Origin: Variovorax sp.
Lineage (GTDB): Bacteria; Pseudomonadota; Gammaproteobacteria; Burkholderiales; Burkholderiaceae_C
Assembly: GCA_017744285.1 (NCBI GenBank)
Contig: JAGIBP010000046.1
Location: 1 to 49,394 of the forward strand
Reading direction: 5' to 3'
Length of the DNA stretch: 49,394 nt
The notes beneath the pieces are model-generated. The model was not told where the DNA came from and did no database searches. It saw only the letters and a program-made list of their open reading frames with translations. Both the position numbers and the translations under genes were made by a program. This document shows, one piece after another, positions 26,174 to 35,172 of the stretch (position 1 is the stretch's first letter; every line of letters begins with the position of its first letter).

Positions 26174-27091
26174 ATGCAGGACTTGAACGACATGGTGTTC
26201 TTCGCCGAAGTGGCCGAGCGCGGCGGCTTTGCGGCGGCGAGCCGGGCGCTGGGCATTCCCAAATCGCGGCTGTCGCGCCGCGTGGCCGATCTCGAGGCCC
26301 AGCTCGGCGTGCAGCTGATGCAGCGCAGCACCCGGCGGCTGTCGCTCACGCCCGCCGGCGAGATCTACCTGAAGCACTGCGCGGCGATGCGCGATGCCGC
26401 CCAGGCCGCCTCGGAGGCGGTGGCGCAGGTGCAGACCGAGCCGCGCGGCACCGTCCGGCTGAGCTGCCCGGTGACGCTGGCGCAGAGCAGCGTCGGGCCG
26501 CTGCTGCCGCGCTTCATGGCGCGCTTTCCCGAGGTGCGCATCGAGATGCGGGTGCTGAACCGGCCGGTCGATCCGGTGGAGGAGGGCGTGGATCTCGCCT
26601 TGCGGGTTCGGCCCCAGATCGAGGACAGCGCCACGCTCGTCGCGAAGACGTTCGGCATGAGCCGCGGCATCCTGGTCGCGAGCCCCGACCTGCTTCGGCG
26701 CCAGGGGCCGGTGCAGGTGCCGGCCCACCTCGAGAAGCTGGACACGGTCGCGATGTCCACCGGCGACGGCCGCGCGAGCTGGCGGCTCGAAGGGCCGGCG
26801 GCCAAGGTCTTCATCCATCACCATGTGCCGCGCTATGTGGCCGACGATCTCGCCACCCTCAAGTTCGCGGTGGTGCAGGGCACCGGCGCCTCGGTGCTGC
26901 CTGACTACATGTGCCGGCCCGAACTCAAGGCGGGCGAGCTGATGGAGGTGCTGCCAGGCTGGGGGCCGGCCCCGGCCATCACCCATGCCATGTTTCCCGC
27001 GCGGCGTGCGCTGGTGCCGGCCGTACGGCAACTCATTGATTTCCTTGTGGAAAACCTCGATGGCGACGAGCCTCACGACATCGCCGGCTAG
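26174..27091 (+). CDS. LysR-family transcriptional regulator
   Basis: A DNA-binding regulator of 305 residues, the family's usual length. The N-terminal winged helix-turn-helix is clear: MQDLNDMVFFAEVAERGGFA, then AASRALGIPKSRLSRRVADLEAQLGVQLMQRSTRRLSLT. The linker helix and a complete effector domain follow (RGTVRLSCPVTLAQSSVGPLLPRFMARFPEVRIEMR). It belongs to the CrgA/DmlR-like branch by its IPKSRLSRR recognition helix. Divergent to azoR, which is its likely target. The inducer is unknown but is probably a quinone, azo or electrophilic compound. Confidence 0.93.
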   Translation: MQDLNDMVFFAEVAERGGFAAASRALGIPKSRLSRRVADLEAQLGVQLMQRSTRRLSLTPAGEIYLKHCAAMRDAAQAASEAVAQVQTEPRGTVRLSCPVTLAQSSVGPLLPRFMARFPEVRIEMRVLNRPVDPVEEGVDLALRVRPQIEDSATLVAKTFGMSRGILVASPDLLRRQGPVQVPAHLEKLDTVAMSTGDGRASWRLEGPAAKVFIHHHVPRYVADDLATLKFAVVQGTGASVLPDYMCRPELKAGELMEVLPGWGPAPAITHAMFPARRALVPAVRQLIDFLVENLDGDEPHDIAG

Positions 27092-27096
27092 GTCGG

Positions 27097-27118
27097 CTTA
27101 TGCGAAAAACGTCATAAC
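27097..27118 (+). promoter_or_regulatory. CysB-like dyad ahead of the peroxiredoxin operon
   Basis: CTTATGCG at 27097-27104 and CATAAC (27113-27118) form a TTAT-N12-ATAA dyad in an AT-rich stretch about 90 bases before the peroxiredoxin start. It shares CTTATGC with the regions upstream of cysI and sbp1. An adjoining ACAAACATATATTCGTTTG holds a plausible -10-like TATATT. Confidence 0.45.
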
Positions 27119-27203
27119 CAAACAAACATATATTCGTTTGCCTTCGAAGCATGCCTTCCGAAAATCCAGGTTCCCATTCCATCAAGAGCAAGCAAGAGGA
27201 ACC

Positions 27204-27845
<642 letters not shown>

Positions 27846-27851
27846 GCCTGC

Positions 27852-28430
27852 GTGGCGAAGCCGACCATCGTCATCGTTCCCGGCTGGCGCGACTCCGGCC
27901 CCGGCCACTGGCAGAGCCTGTGGGCCGAGCGCATGCAGGGCGCCGTGCGCGTCATGCAGGATGACTGGCACACCCCGCGCCGCGAGGCGTGGGTGGCTTC
28001 GCTCGAAAAGCTCGTGCTGGCGAGCCCGCAGCCGGTGGTCATCGTGGCGCACAGCCTCGGCTGCATCGCGACGACGCACCTGTCCGAAGCAGCGGCCGCG
28101 CGGATCAGCGGCGCGCTGCTGGTGGCGCCGGCCGACCCGGAGCGCCGCGCGGTGCTGTCGGACTTCGCGCCGGTACCGTATGCGCCGCTGCCTTATCGCA
28201 GCATCGTCGTGGCGAGCAGCAACGACCCCTACTGTCCCGTGCGGCTGGCCGGCGCCTATGCCCGCGCCTGGGGCAGCGAATTCGTTCGCATGCAGAATGC
28301 CGGCCACATCAACATCGAATCGGGGCACGGCGACTGGCCGCTCGGCCTTGCACTGCTGCAATCATTGACAGACGAGCCGTTCCCCCTCGTGAACGGCTCC
28401 CGGAATTTCGAACCTTTGGCAACAACATGA
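27852..28430 (+). CDS. Small alpha/beta hydrolase (RBBP9/YdeN family)
   Basis: Serine hydrolase-fold protein of 192 residues. The start is a GTG (27852) six bases after the peroxiredoxin stop. The N-terminus is KPTIVIVPGWRDSGPGHWQSLW, the RBBP9/YdeN family mark. The nucleophile elbow is AHSLGC with Ser68; the likely acid is the Asp in VVASSNDPYC and the base the His in GHINIESGHGDWP. Such proteins often sit beside sulfate or sulfonate transport genes in proteobacteria, but the substrate is unknown. The stop overlaps the sbp2 start (ATGA), so it is part of the sulfate operon. Confidence 0.85.
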   Translation: MAKPTIVIVPGWRDSGPGHWQSLWAERMQGAVRVMQDDWHTPRREAWVASLEKLVLASPQPVVIVAHSLGCIATTHLSEAAAARISGALLVAPADPERRAVLSDFAPVPYAPLPYRSIVVASSNDPYCPVRLAGAYARAWGSEFVRMQNAGHINIESGHGDWPLGLALLQSLTDEPFPLVNGSRNFEPLATT

Positions 28431-29431
28431 CTTCCAGAATCAAGACGATCCTCGGCGCGCTGACCCTCGCCGCCGCCGGCGCCGCATCCGCGCAGCCGAC
28501 CACGCTGCTCAACGTGTCTTACGACGTGGCGCGCGAGTTCTACAAGGACTACAACGCCGCCTTCGTGGCGAACTACAAGAAGACCACCGGCAAGGACGTG
28601 AAGATCGACCAGTCGCACGCCGGCTCCAGCGCGCAGGCGCGTGCCGTGGCCGACGGGCTCGATGCCGACGTGGTCACGATGAACACCACCACCGACATCG
28701 AGTTCCTCGCCAACGCGGGCGTGGTCGCCAAGGACTGGGCCAAGAAGTTCCCGTACAACGCGGCGCCGACCACCTCGACGATGCTGTTCCTCACGCGCAA
28801 CGGCAATCCGAAGGGCATCAAGGACTGGGACGACCTGGTCAAGCCCGGCGTGCAGGTCGTGGTCGTCAACCCCAAGACCGGCGGCAACGGCCGCTACGCC
28901 TACCTCGCGGCATGGGGCTACGTGAAGAAGAAGGGCGGCACCGACGCCCAGGCCGCCGAGTTCGTCGGCAAGCTGTTCAAGAACGTGCCCGTGCTCGCAC
29001 GCGGCGGCCGCGATGCGACCACCGCCTTCCTGCAGCGCAACATCGGCGACGTGCTGATCACCTTCGAATCGGAGGTGGTCTCGATCGATCGCGAGTTCGG
29101 CGCGGGCAAGGTCGACGCCGTCTATCCCTCGATCAGCATCCTGGCCGAGAACCCGGTGGCGGTGGTCGAGCGCACGGTCAACAAGCGCGGTTCGGGCGAA
29201 CTCGCGAAGGCCTACCTCGACTATCTCTACTCCGACGAAGCGCAGGAGATCGCGGCCAAGCACGCGCTGCGCCCGCGCTCCGAAGCGGTGCTCAAGAAGC
29301 ACGCCGCCACCTTCAAGCCGGTGCAGCTCTTCACGGTGCAGGAACTGTTCGGCAGCCTGGGCGAGGCGCAGAAGGTGCACTTCAACGACGGCGGCCAGTT
29401 CGACAAGCTCTACACGCCCGGCGCGAAGTAA
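28427..29431 (+). CDS. sbp: Sulfate ABC transporter substrate-binding protein, Sec-type signal (copy 2)
   Basis: Periplasmic sulfate-binding protein of 334 residues, overlapping the hydrolase stop by four bases. The signal peptide MTSRIKTILGALTLAAAGAASA is an ordinary Sec type cleaved after ASAQ. The mature start [22 protein letters not shown] and IDQSHAGSSAQARAVADGLDADVVTMNT carry the ligand-binding motifs. It is followed directly by cysT, cysW and cysA, so it is the dedicated receptor of that importer. It is clearly related to the Tat-signal copy at 15078 over its full length but diverged, which suggests an old duplication rather than a recent one. Confidence 0.95.
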   Translation: MTSRIKTILGALTLAAAGAASAQPTTLLNVSYDVAREFYKDYNAAFVANYKKTTGKDVKIDQSHAGSSAQARAVADGLDADVVTMNTTTDIEFLANAGVVAKDWAKKFPYNAAPTTSTMLFLTRNGNPKGIKDWDDLVKPGVQVVVVNPKTGGNGRYAYLAAWGYVKKKGGTDAQAAEFVGKLFKNVPVLARGGRDATTAFLQRNIGDVLITFESEVVSIDREFGAGKVDAVYPSISILAENPVAVVERTVNKRGSGELAKAYLDYLYSDEAQEIAAKHALRPRSEAVLKKHAATFKPVQLFTVQELFGSLGEAQKVHFNDGGQFDKLYTPGAK

Positions 29432-29439
29432 ATGAACCG

Positions 29440-29505
29440 CTTCGAGCGAGCGAACGCCCCCTCGGGGGGCAGCGACGTCACGACAGTGCGGAGCGTGGGG
29501 GCACG
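29440..29505 (+). repeat. REP-like intercistronic element before cysT
   Basis: Contains a GCCCCC-TCG-GGGGGC hairpin (29456-29470) and the tail CAGTGCGGAGCGTGGGGG (29484-29501), whose last bases lie four nucleotides from the cysT ATG and can act as its ribosome-binding site. A related tail occurs before cysW (30439-30456), matching at 14 of 18 positions. Confidence 0.5.
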
Positions 29506-30402
29506 ATGAGCGCCAGTGTTTCCCCGGCGCTGACGTCACAGGCGGCAGCGCCGCTTGGGCGCGCCAGCGGCCCGGGCGGGGCGCGGCGCGTGCTGCCGGG
29601 CTTTCACCTGACGCTCGGCTATGCGCTGCTGTACCTCTGCCTGATCGTGCTCATCCCGCTGTCGGCGCTGGTCTTCAAGACCTTCGCGCTGACCTGGGAC
29701 CAGTTCTGGACGGCGGTCACGGCGCCGCGCGTCATGGCCTCGTACCGGCTGACCTTCGGCGCCTCGCTGATCGCGGCGCTGGTGAACCTGGTGTTCGGGC
29801 TGCTCGTGGCCTGGGTGCTCGTGCGCTACAAGTTCCCGGGCAAGCGCATCGTCGATGCGCTGGTCGACCTGCCGTTCGCGCTGCCCACGGCGGTGGCCGG
29901 CATCTCGCTCACGGCCCTGCTCGCGGGCAACGGCTGGATCGGCCAGTACCTCGAGCCGCTGGGCATCAAGGTCGCGTTCACGCCCGCGGGCGTGGTCGTG
30001 GCGCTGGTCTTCATCGGCCTGCCCTTCGTGGTGCGCACGGTGCAGCCGGTGCTCGAAGACACCGAGAAGGAACTCGAGGAGGCCGCCACCAGCCTCGGCG
30101 CCACGCGGCTGCAGACCTTCACGAAGGTGATCCTGCCGTCGATCATGCCGGCGCTGCTCACCGGCTTCGCGATGGCGTTCGCGCGCGCGATCGGCGAGTA
30201 CGGCTCCGTCATCTTCATCGCCGGCAACATGCCGATGATCTCGGAGATCACGCCGCTGATCATCATCGGCAAGCTCGAGCAGTACGACTTCGCGGGCGCG
30301 ACGGCGGTGGCGCTCGTGATGCTGGTGATCTCGTTCGTCATGCTGCTGGTCATCAACGGCCTGCAGGTCTGGCAGCGGCGTCGCGCGGGGGCACCGGCAT
30401 GA
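29506..30402 (+). CDS. cysT: Sulfate ABC transporter permease CysT
   Basis: One of two membrane subunits of the sulfate/thiosulfate importer, 298 residues. After a hydrophilic N-terminal extension of about 25 residues comes [26 protein letters not shown], the typical CysT start. Six membrane segments are visible. The coupling loop reads [30 protein letters not shown]. The [25 protein letters not shown] segment is strongly conserved in CysT. It is separated from cysW by 61 bases holding a REP-like element. Confidence 0.96.
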   Translation: MSASVSPALTSQAAAPLGRASGPGGARRVLPGFHLTLGYALLYLCLIVLIPLSALVFKTFALTWDQFWTAVTAPRVMASYRLTFGASLIAALVNLVFGLLVAWVLVRYKFPGKRIVDALVDLPFALPTAVAGISLTALLAGNGWIGQYLEPLGIKVAFTPAGVVVALVFIGLPFVVRTVQPVLEDTEKELEEAATSLGATRLQTFTKVILPSIMPALLTGFAMAFARAIGEYGSVIFIAGNMPMISEITPLIIIGKLEQYDFAGATAVALVMLVISFVMLLVINGLQVWQRRRAGAPA

Positions 30403-30463
30403 GCCCCCGCACGGCCGTTCCGAAGGGGGCTCGCACCGCAGTGCGAAGCACGGAGGTTCGTCA
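30403..30463 (+). repeat. REP-like intercistronic element before cysW
   Basis: A degenerate relative of the element before cysT: a G-rich segment (AAGGGGGCTCGC) followed by CAGTGCGAAGCACGGAGG (30439-30456), ending seven bases before the cysW ATG. The terminal GGAGG is a perfect Shine-Dalgarno for cysW. Confidence 0.45.
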
Positions 30464-31366
30464 ATGAGCGCAGCCCGCAAGACCGTGCGCCGTGCGCAGG
30501 CCGGCACCACCGAGGCCCCGTGGGTGCGCTGGACGCTGACCGCCATCGCGCTTCTCTTCATGCTGCTGTTCCTGGTGCTGCCGCTCGCCGCGGTCGCGAC
30601 CGAGGCGCTGCGCAAGGGCGTGAGTGCCTATCTCGAAGCCTTGCAGGAGCCCGACGCGTGGAGCGCGATCCGCCTGACGCTGCTGACCGCGGCCGTCGCG
30701 GTGCCGCTGAACCTCGTCTTCGGCATCGCTGCCGCCTGGGCGATCGCCAAGTTCGAGTTCCGCGGCAAGGCGCTGCTGACCACGCTGGTCGATCTGCCGT
30801 TCGCGGTCTCGCCGGTGGTGGCCGGCCTGATCTACGTGCTGGTGTTCGGCGCGCAGGGCTGGCTCGGCCCATGGCTCGCGGCCCACGACATCAAGATCAT
30901 CTTCGCGGTGCCCGGCATCATCCTGGCCACGGTGTTCGTGACCTTCCCGTTCATCGCGCGCGAACTGATCCCGCTGATGCAGGCCCAGGGCACCGACGAG
31001 GAGCAGGCCGCCATCGTGCTCGGCGCGACCGGCTGGCAGACCTTCTGGCGCGTGACGCTGCCCAACATCAAGTGGGGCCTGATCTACGGCGTGATCCTGT
31101 GCAACGCGCGGGCCATGGGCGAGTTCGGCGCGGTGTCGGTGGTCTCGGGCCACATCCGGGGGCAGACCAACACCATGCCGCTGCACGTGGAAGTGCTCTA
31201 CAACGAATACCAGTCGGTTGCCGCCTTCGCGGTGGCCTCGCTGCTGGCCATCCTGGCGCTGGTCACGCTGGTGATCAAGTCCTTCATCGAATGGCGGCAC
31301 GAGCGCGAGATGAAGGCCATCGCCGAACTGCCGCCCGAGCGGCCCACTCCGGCGGCTGCGTCCTGA
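30464..31366 (+). CDS. cysW: Sulfate ABC transporter permease CysW
   Basis: Second membrane subunit of the sulfate importer, 300 residues. Hydrophobic segments start at [28 protein letters not shown]. The coupling loop reads [31 protein letters not shown]. The family-specific [23 protein letters not shown] is present. A charged cytoplasmic tail ends the protein. cysA begins 11 bases downstream. Confidence 0.96.
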   Translation: MSAARKTVRRAQAGTTEAPWVRWTLTAIALLFMLLFLVLPLAAVATEALRKGVSAYLEALQEPDAWSAIRLTLLTAAVAVPLNLVFGIAAAWAIAKFEFRGKALLTTLVDLPFAVSPVVAGLIYVLVFGAQGWLGPWLAAHDIKIIFAVPGIILATVFVTFPFIARELIPLMQAQGTDEEQAAIVLGATGWQTFWRVTLPNIKWGLIYGVILCNARAMGEFGAVSVVSGHIRGQTNTMPLHVEVLYNEYQSVAAFAVASLLAILALVTLVIKSFIEWRHEREMKAIAELPPERPTPAAAS

Positions 31367-31377
31367 AAGAGAAATCC

Positions 31378-32472
31378 ATGAGTATCGAAATCCGCAACGT
31401 CAGCAAACGCTTCGGCGACTTCCACGCGCTGCGCGACGTGAGCCTCGATGTGTCGTCGGGCGAGCTGATCGCGCTGCTGGGCCCGTCGGGCTGCGGCAAG
31501 ACCACGCTCTTGCGCATCATCGCGGGCCTGGAAACCGCCGATGCCGGCAGCATCCTGTTCTCGGGCGAAGACACGACCGACGTGCATGTGCGCGAGCGCC
31601 AGGTCGGCTTCGTGTTCCAGCACTACGCGCTGTTTCGTCACATGACGGTGTTCGAGAACGTGGCCTTCGGCCTGCGCGTGAAGCCGCGCGGCCAGCGCCC
31701 CAGCGAGGCGCAGATCAAGGCGAAGGTCCACGAGCTGCTCAAGCTGGTGCAGCTCGACTGGCTCGCCGACCGTTATCCCTCGCAGCTCTCGGGCGGGCAG
31801 CGGCAGCGCATCGCGCTGGCGCGCGCGCTCGCGGTCGAGCCCAAGGTGCTGCTGCTCGACGAGCCCTTCGGCGCCCTCGACGCCAAGGTGCGCAAGGAGC
31901 TTCGCCGCTGGCTGCGCCGGCTGCACGACGAACTGCACGTCACCAGCATCTTCGTCACGCACGACCAGGAGGAGGCGCTCGAAGTCGCCGACCGCGTGGT
32001 GCTGATGAACGGCGGCAAGGTGGAGCAGGTGGGTTCGCCCCAGGACGTGTGGGACCACCCGGCCAGCCCCTTCGTCTACGGCTTCCTGGGCGATGTGAAC
32101 CTGTTCCATGGCCGCGCCCACGAGGGCGAGGTGCACGTCGAGGGCATCCGCATCGATTCCCCGGAGCACCGCCATCTGCGCGACGGCAAGGCGCTGGCCT
32201 ACGTGCGGCCGCACGATCTCGACGTGGCGCCGTACCGGCAGGGCGCCTCGGGCATCGTCGCGACGCTCGCGCGCGCCATCGTGGTGGGGCCGATCGCGCG
32301 CCTGGAACTCGAACCAGTCGAAACGAATCCCGATAATCCGGGCTCCGGAACCATCATCGAGGCGCAACTCCCTGCGCAACAGTTCCGGGACCTGGGTCTT
32401 CGCGAGGGCGACACCGTCGTCGCCACGCCGCGCAAGGCCCGGGTGTTCGTAGAGGACTGGGTATCACCTTGA
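31378..32472 (+). CDS. cysA: Sulfate/thiosulfate ABC transporter ATP-binding protein CysA
   Basis: ATPase of the sulfate importer, 364 residues, starting [20 protein letters not shown]. It has Walker [10 protein letters not shown], the Q-loop [21 protein letters not shown], the signature [15 protein letters not shown], Walker [17 protein letters not shown] and the switch His in [11 protein letters not shown]. The [20 protein letters not shown] stretch is typical of CysA. A C-terminal TOBE-type regulatory region (about residues 240-364) is present. The stop overlaps the dsbB TTG start by four bases. Confidence 0.97.
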   Translation: MSIEIRNVSKRFGDFHALRDVSLDVSSGELIALLGPSGCGKTTLLRIIAGLETADAGSILFSGEDTTDVHVRERQVGFVFQHYALFRHMTVFENVAFGLRVKPRGQRPSEAQIKAKVHELLKLVQLDWLADRYPSQLSGGQRQRIALARALAVEPKVLLLDEPFGALDAKVRKELRRWLRRLHDELHVTSIFVTHDQEEALEVADRVVLMNGGKVEQVGSPQDVWDHPASPFVYGFLGDVNLFHGRAHEGEVHVEGIRIDSPEHRHLRDGKALAYVRPHDLDVAPYRQGASGIVATLARAIVVGPIARLELEPVETNPDNPGSGTIIEAQLPAQQFRDLGLREGDTVVATPRKARVFVEDWVSP

Positions 32473-32969
32473 TCGACTGGTATTTCGGCGCGCCGCGGCG
32501 CGCTCTCGCGCTGATCTGTGCCGCCTGCATCGCGATGCTGGCGTTCGGCATGTACTTGCAGCACGTGGTGGGCCTCGAGCCCTGTCCGATGTGCATCGTC
32601 CAGCGCTATGCGCTGGTGCTCGTCGCGGTCTTCGCGGCGCTGGCGGCCGCGAGCCGCCGCCGGGCGCTGCAGGTCACGGGCGCGCTGCTGGGCCTGCTGA
32701 TGGCGGTGGGCGGCGCCTACACCGCGGCCCGCCAGAGCTGGCTGCAATGGCACCCGCCGGAGGTCGTGAGCTGCGGCCGCGACATCTACGGAATGATCGA
32801 GACCTTTCCGCTTCAGCGCGCGATTCCGATGATCTTCCGCGGTTCCGGCGACTGCACCAAGGTCGACTGGACCTTCCTCGGCCTGTCGATCGCGAACTGG
32901 TCGTTCATCTGCTTCGCCGTCTTCGCGGTGCTGCTGCTGGTGCTGGTCTTCCGCCGCCCGTCGTCCTGA
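32469..32969 (+). CDS. dsbB: Disulfide bond formation protein B (TTG start)
   Basis: Inner-membrane quinone reductase that reoxidises DsbA, 166 residues, four transmembrane segments. The first active pair is Cys39-Cys42 (EPCPMC). The second periplasmic loop has Cys102 and Cys129 ([10 protein letters not shown] and GSGDCTKV). The start is a TTG overlapping the cysA stop as TTGA, preceded by AGAGGACTGGGTATCACC. Coupling of dsbB to cysA links oxidative folding to sulfur supply, though it may be read-through expression. No dsbA is nearby. Confidence 0.94.
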   Translation: MIDWYFGAPRRALALICAACIAMLAFGMYLQHVVGLEPCPMCIVQRYALVLVAVFAALAAASRRRALQVTGALLGLLMAVGGAYTAARQSWLQWHPPEVVSCGRDIYGMIETFPLQRAIPMIFRGSGDCTKVDWTFLGLSIANWSFICFAVFAVLLLVLVFRRPSS

Positions 32970-33522
32970 CCGGCGCAGGTGGAGCGGCCGCCCCGCTCGC
33001 GCCTTCCGAGACTCCGAAACGCCCCGCAAGCCTCGCCGCGTGCGGGGCCGCGTCGCCTTGCGCGCTACTCCAGCGGCGTGACTCCGCCATGACGAATTCG
33101 CCGCGATTGTTTCCCGGCCGTGGTCGAAGTGTTTCCCCGCTGAATAAAAAGGTTATCGGTTACGAAATACAATGTAACGACATGGAAAATGGCTCGGGAC
33201 TACAAGAAGTTTCCTAATTCGATGATCTGAGGCGTAATTTGCCTCTTCATCCGGGGAAATAAAGCCGCGGGGCGGCAGTACCATCAAAAAAAGAGCCAGG
33301 AAGAATTCGATTCTTTTTTGCCGAGGTGGAATTTGGCTTGCGCTCGCTCGAGCGGCTCGCAAGAGGCCTGCCTTGCCTGCAATCGGCCGCTCCAGGGCGG
33401 CACGGACCCGAATTCTGGGTTGAGCCCGATCCAAAAGATCGGGAGGAGACATGGGGCGCCGTTCGGGACCGGAGCGATTCGGACCGGATTGCGTATGGGT
33501 TTAGAAGAAGCAATCGGCAAGA
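32970..33522. other. Long spacer with AT-rich regulatory segment
   Basis: No gene is apparent in these 553 bases. From about 33140 the DNA turns AT-rich. It contains GTTAC-N10-GTAAC (33159-33178), an inverted repeat resembling a regulator site, and a longer dyad with CAAAAAAAGA (33285-33294) and TCTTTTTTG (33312-33320). The latter pair could also act as a terminator for the cysA-dsbB transcript or as a curved promoter region for the AraC-type gene. Confidence 0.45.
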
Positions 33523-34560
33523 ATGAAAACGAGTTCAACGGGCGACGAGATATCCATTCCGTTCGCCCACCCCGCGTTTGTCCGGACCGTTCTGGACTAT
33601 CTGGGCAGCCGGGGCGTGCAGCCCTCCGCCGTGCTCGAGCGAGCGGGGCTCGCCTGGCAGGACCTCCACGACGGACAGCGCATGGTCGACTTCACGGTCT
33701 TCCGCCGCTTCGTCTCGCATGCCATCGAATGCAGCGGAGACCGGGCGCTCGGGCTCCTCGCCGGCGCGATGTTCCAGCCGTATCACACGCCGCTGGGTAT
33801 CGCGGCGGTGACGAGCGACACGCTGGGGCAGGCCCTTCAGTTCGTGGCGCGGCACGCCAAGCTGATCTTCGGCGGCATGGAGTACCAGCTCGAGAACGGC
33901 CCCAAGTGGAGCACCTTCAAGGTCAAGCCGATCCGCCCCCTGTGCGAGACCCACATCTTCGTCATCCAGTCCATCCTGGGGGCGTACTACCGCCTGCTGG
34001 AAGCGGTGCTGGGCCGGCCGGTCGACGAACTGGCCGTGGGCTTGCCCTATCCACGTCCGGACGGTGAGGACGAGTCGAGCCTGCGCTACGTGCGCACGGT
34101 GACCTTCGACCAGGAATACCTGACCCTGCAACTGCCGGCGAAGCTGCTCGACGAGCCCAGTCGCTCGGCCGACCCGCAGGCCTTCTTCGAGGCGGCGCAG
34201 ACGTGCCAGCGCATGGAGTCCGAGCAGAAACGCGGCGAGTTCGTGCAGCGCGTGCGGCAGGCGTTGCAGGAGCGCATGACCGACAACCCCGACGCGAGCG
34301 AACTGGCGGCCGACCTCGGCGTCTCCTCGCGCACCCTGGTGCGGCGCCTGGTCGAGGCGGGCGTCACCTATTCCGACATCAAGGACGACCTGCGCAAGTC
34401 CCATGCGGCGTGGTATCTCAAGCACACCGAACTGTCGATGGAGTCCATCGCCTCGCAGCTGGGCTACACCGATCCCACCAGCTTCGGCCGCAAGTTCAAG
34501 GACTGGTACCGCATGACGCCGAGCACGATGCGGCGGGAGCTGCGCGCCGGCGCGAACTGA
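33523..34560 (+). CDS. AraC-family transcriptional regulator
   Basis: A 345-residue regulator with an N-terminal arabinose-binding-like effector domain (about residues 20-210; QPSAVLERAGLAWQDLHDGQRM, ALGLLAGAMFQPYHTPLGI) and a C-terminal AraC double helix-turn-helix (about 245-340). The second helix pair is LSMESIASQLGYTDPTSFGRKFKDWYRMTPS, a near-consensus AraC signature. Proteins of this layout (OruR/FeaR-like) often control catabolic or porin genes. The target is not obvious: the next genes, on the minus strand, are an HTH-only LysR protein and a porin. The start has a weak ribosome-binding site (ATCGGCAAG). Confidence 0.9.
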   Translation: MKTSSTGDEISIPFAHPAFVRTVLDYLGSRGVQPSAVLERAGLAWQDLHDGQRMVDFTVFRRFVSHAIECSGDRALGLLAGAMFQPYHTPLGIAAVTSDTLGQALQFVARHAKLIFGGMEYQLENGPKWSTFKVKPIRPLCETHIFVIQSILGAYYRLLEAVLGRPVDELAVGLPYPRPDGEDESSLRYVRTVTFDQEYLTLQLPAKLLDEPSRSADPQAFFEAAQTCQRMESEQKRGEFVQRVRQALQERMTDNPDASELAADLGVSSRTLVRRLVEAGVTYSDIKDDLRKSHAAWYLKHTELSMESIASQLGYTDPTSFGRKFKDWYRMTPSTMRRELRAGAN

Positions 34561-34603
34561 GCTGGGCGCCCCGGGGCGGGACGCCGCCGGCCGGACACCG
34601 ACG

Positions 34604-34630
34604 AAAGGCCCTCCGAGGGCCTTTTTCTTT
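34604..34630 (+). terminator. Intrinsic terminator of the AraC-type gene
   Basis: AAAGGCCC (34604-34611) pairs with GGGCCTTT (34617-34624) across TCCGA, followed by TTTTTCTTT. It lies 44 bases after the stop codon. Confidence 0.85.
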
Positions 34631-34691
34631 GGGCGTCAAGGACGCGCGAGGGGGGATTCCGGGCGCCCTTGCTCAGGGCGCCGGAAGGAAT

Positions 34692-35072
34692 TCAGGAGGC
34701 AGTGGCGAATTGCTTCGGCAGGGCGCGGCCGGTGCGGCTGCTGCGTGTGCCGGGGTGGCGTGCCGACGGGCTGCTGAAGCTCGTCATGTACTCGATGGTT
34801 TCGCTGACGCGCGAAAGGATTTCGACGCAGTTGTCTTTCAACGCGACTCCGCGGCGGGTCAGTTCGACCTTTCGGGTCGTCCGCTCGATGAGCGGTGTTC
34901 CCAGCAGTGTTTCGAGCCGGGCAATGCTGCGGCTCACGCTGGATTTGTGGATGTTCAACGCATCCGCGGCCAATGAAAAACTGGCCAGTGAGGCGACATA
35001 GGCAAAAACGCGCAGATCGTTCAGGTCGATCAGCTCCTCGGCGCCATGTCGTGAGGGGAGTCCTTCGGGCAT
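34692..35072 (-). CDS. LysR-type DNA-binding protein lacking the effector domain
   Basis: Only 126 residues. Residues 16-80 form a complete LysR winged helix-turn-helix (LIDLNDLRVFAYVASLASFSLAADALNIHKSSVSRSIARLE...LIERTTRKVELTRRG). The dimerisation linker helix follows (VALKDNCVEILSRVSETIEYM), after which the protein ends in a Ser/Arg-rich tail. A normal LysR protein has about 200 more residues of effector domain, and there is no room for them: the converging AraC gene and its terminator begin 60-130 bases downstream. It may be a naturally short regulator that acts constitutively or as a competitor, or a relic of a deleted gene. It faces the porin gene, with only the porin terminator between. 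Confidence 0.75.
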   Translation of the reverse strand: MPEGLPSRHGAEELIDLNDLRVFAYVASLASFSLAADALNIHKSSVSRSIARLETLLGTPLIERTTRKVELTRRGVALKDNCVEILSRVSETIEYMTSFSSPSARHPGTRSSRTGRALPKQFATAS

Positions 35073-35102
35073 GTTTGTCGCTTGCGTCTGTCCAGGCGAG
35101 GG

Positions 35103-35135
35103 AAAAAGGCTGCCCGACCGGAGTCGGGCAGCCTT
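35103..35135 (-). terminator. Intrinsic terminator of the porin gene
   Basis: A 13-bp perfect stem, AAGGCTGCCCGAC (35106-35118) and GTCGGGCAGCCTT (35123-35135), has a CGGA loop. On the minus strand it is followed by TTTTT (35107-35103), giving a strong terminator for the porin mRNA 38 bases past its stop. Confidence 0.92.
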
Positions 35136-35172
35136 CAGGCTTCACCTGATGATCTGGACTGGGTCAGTCAGA

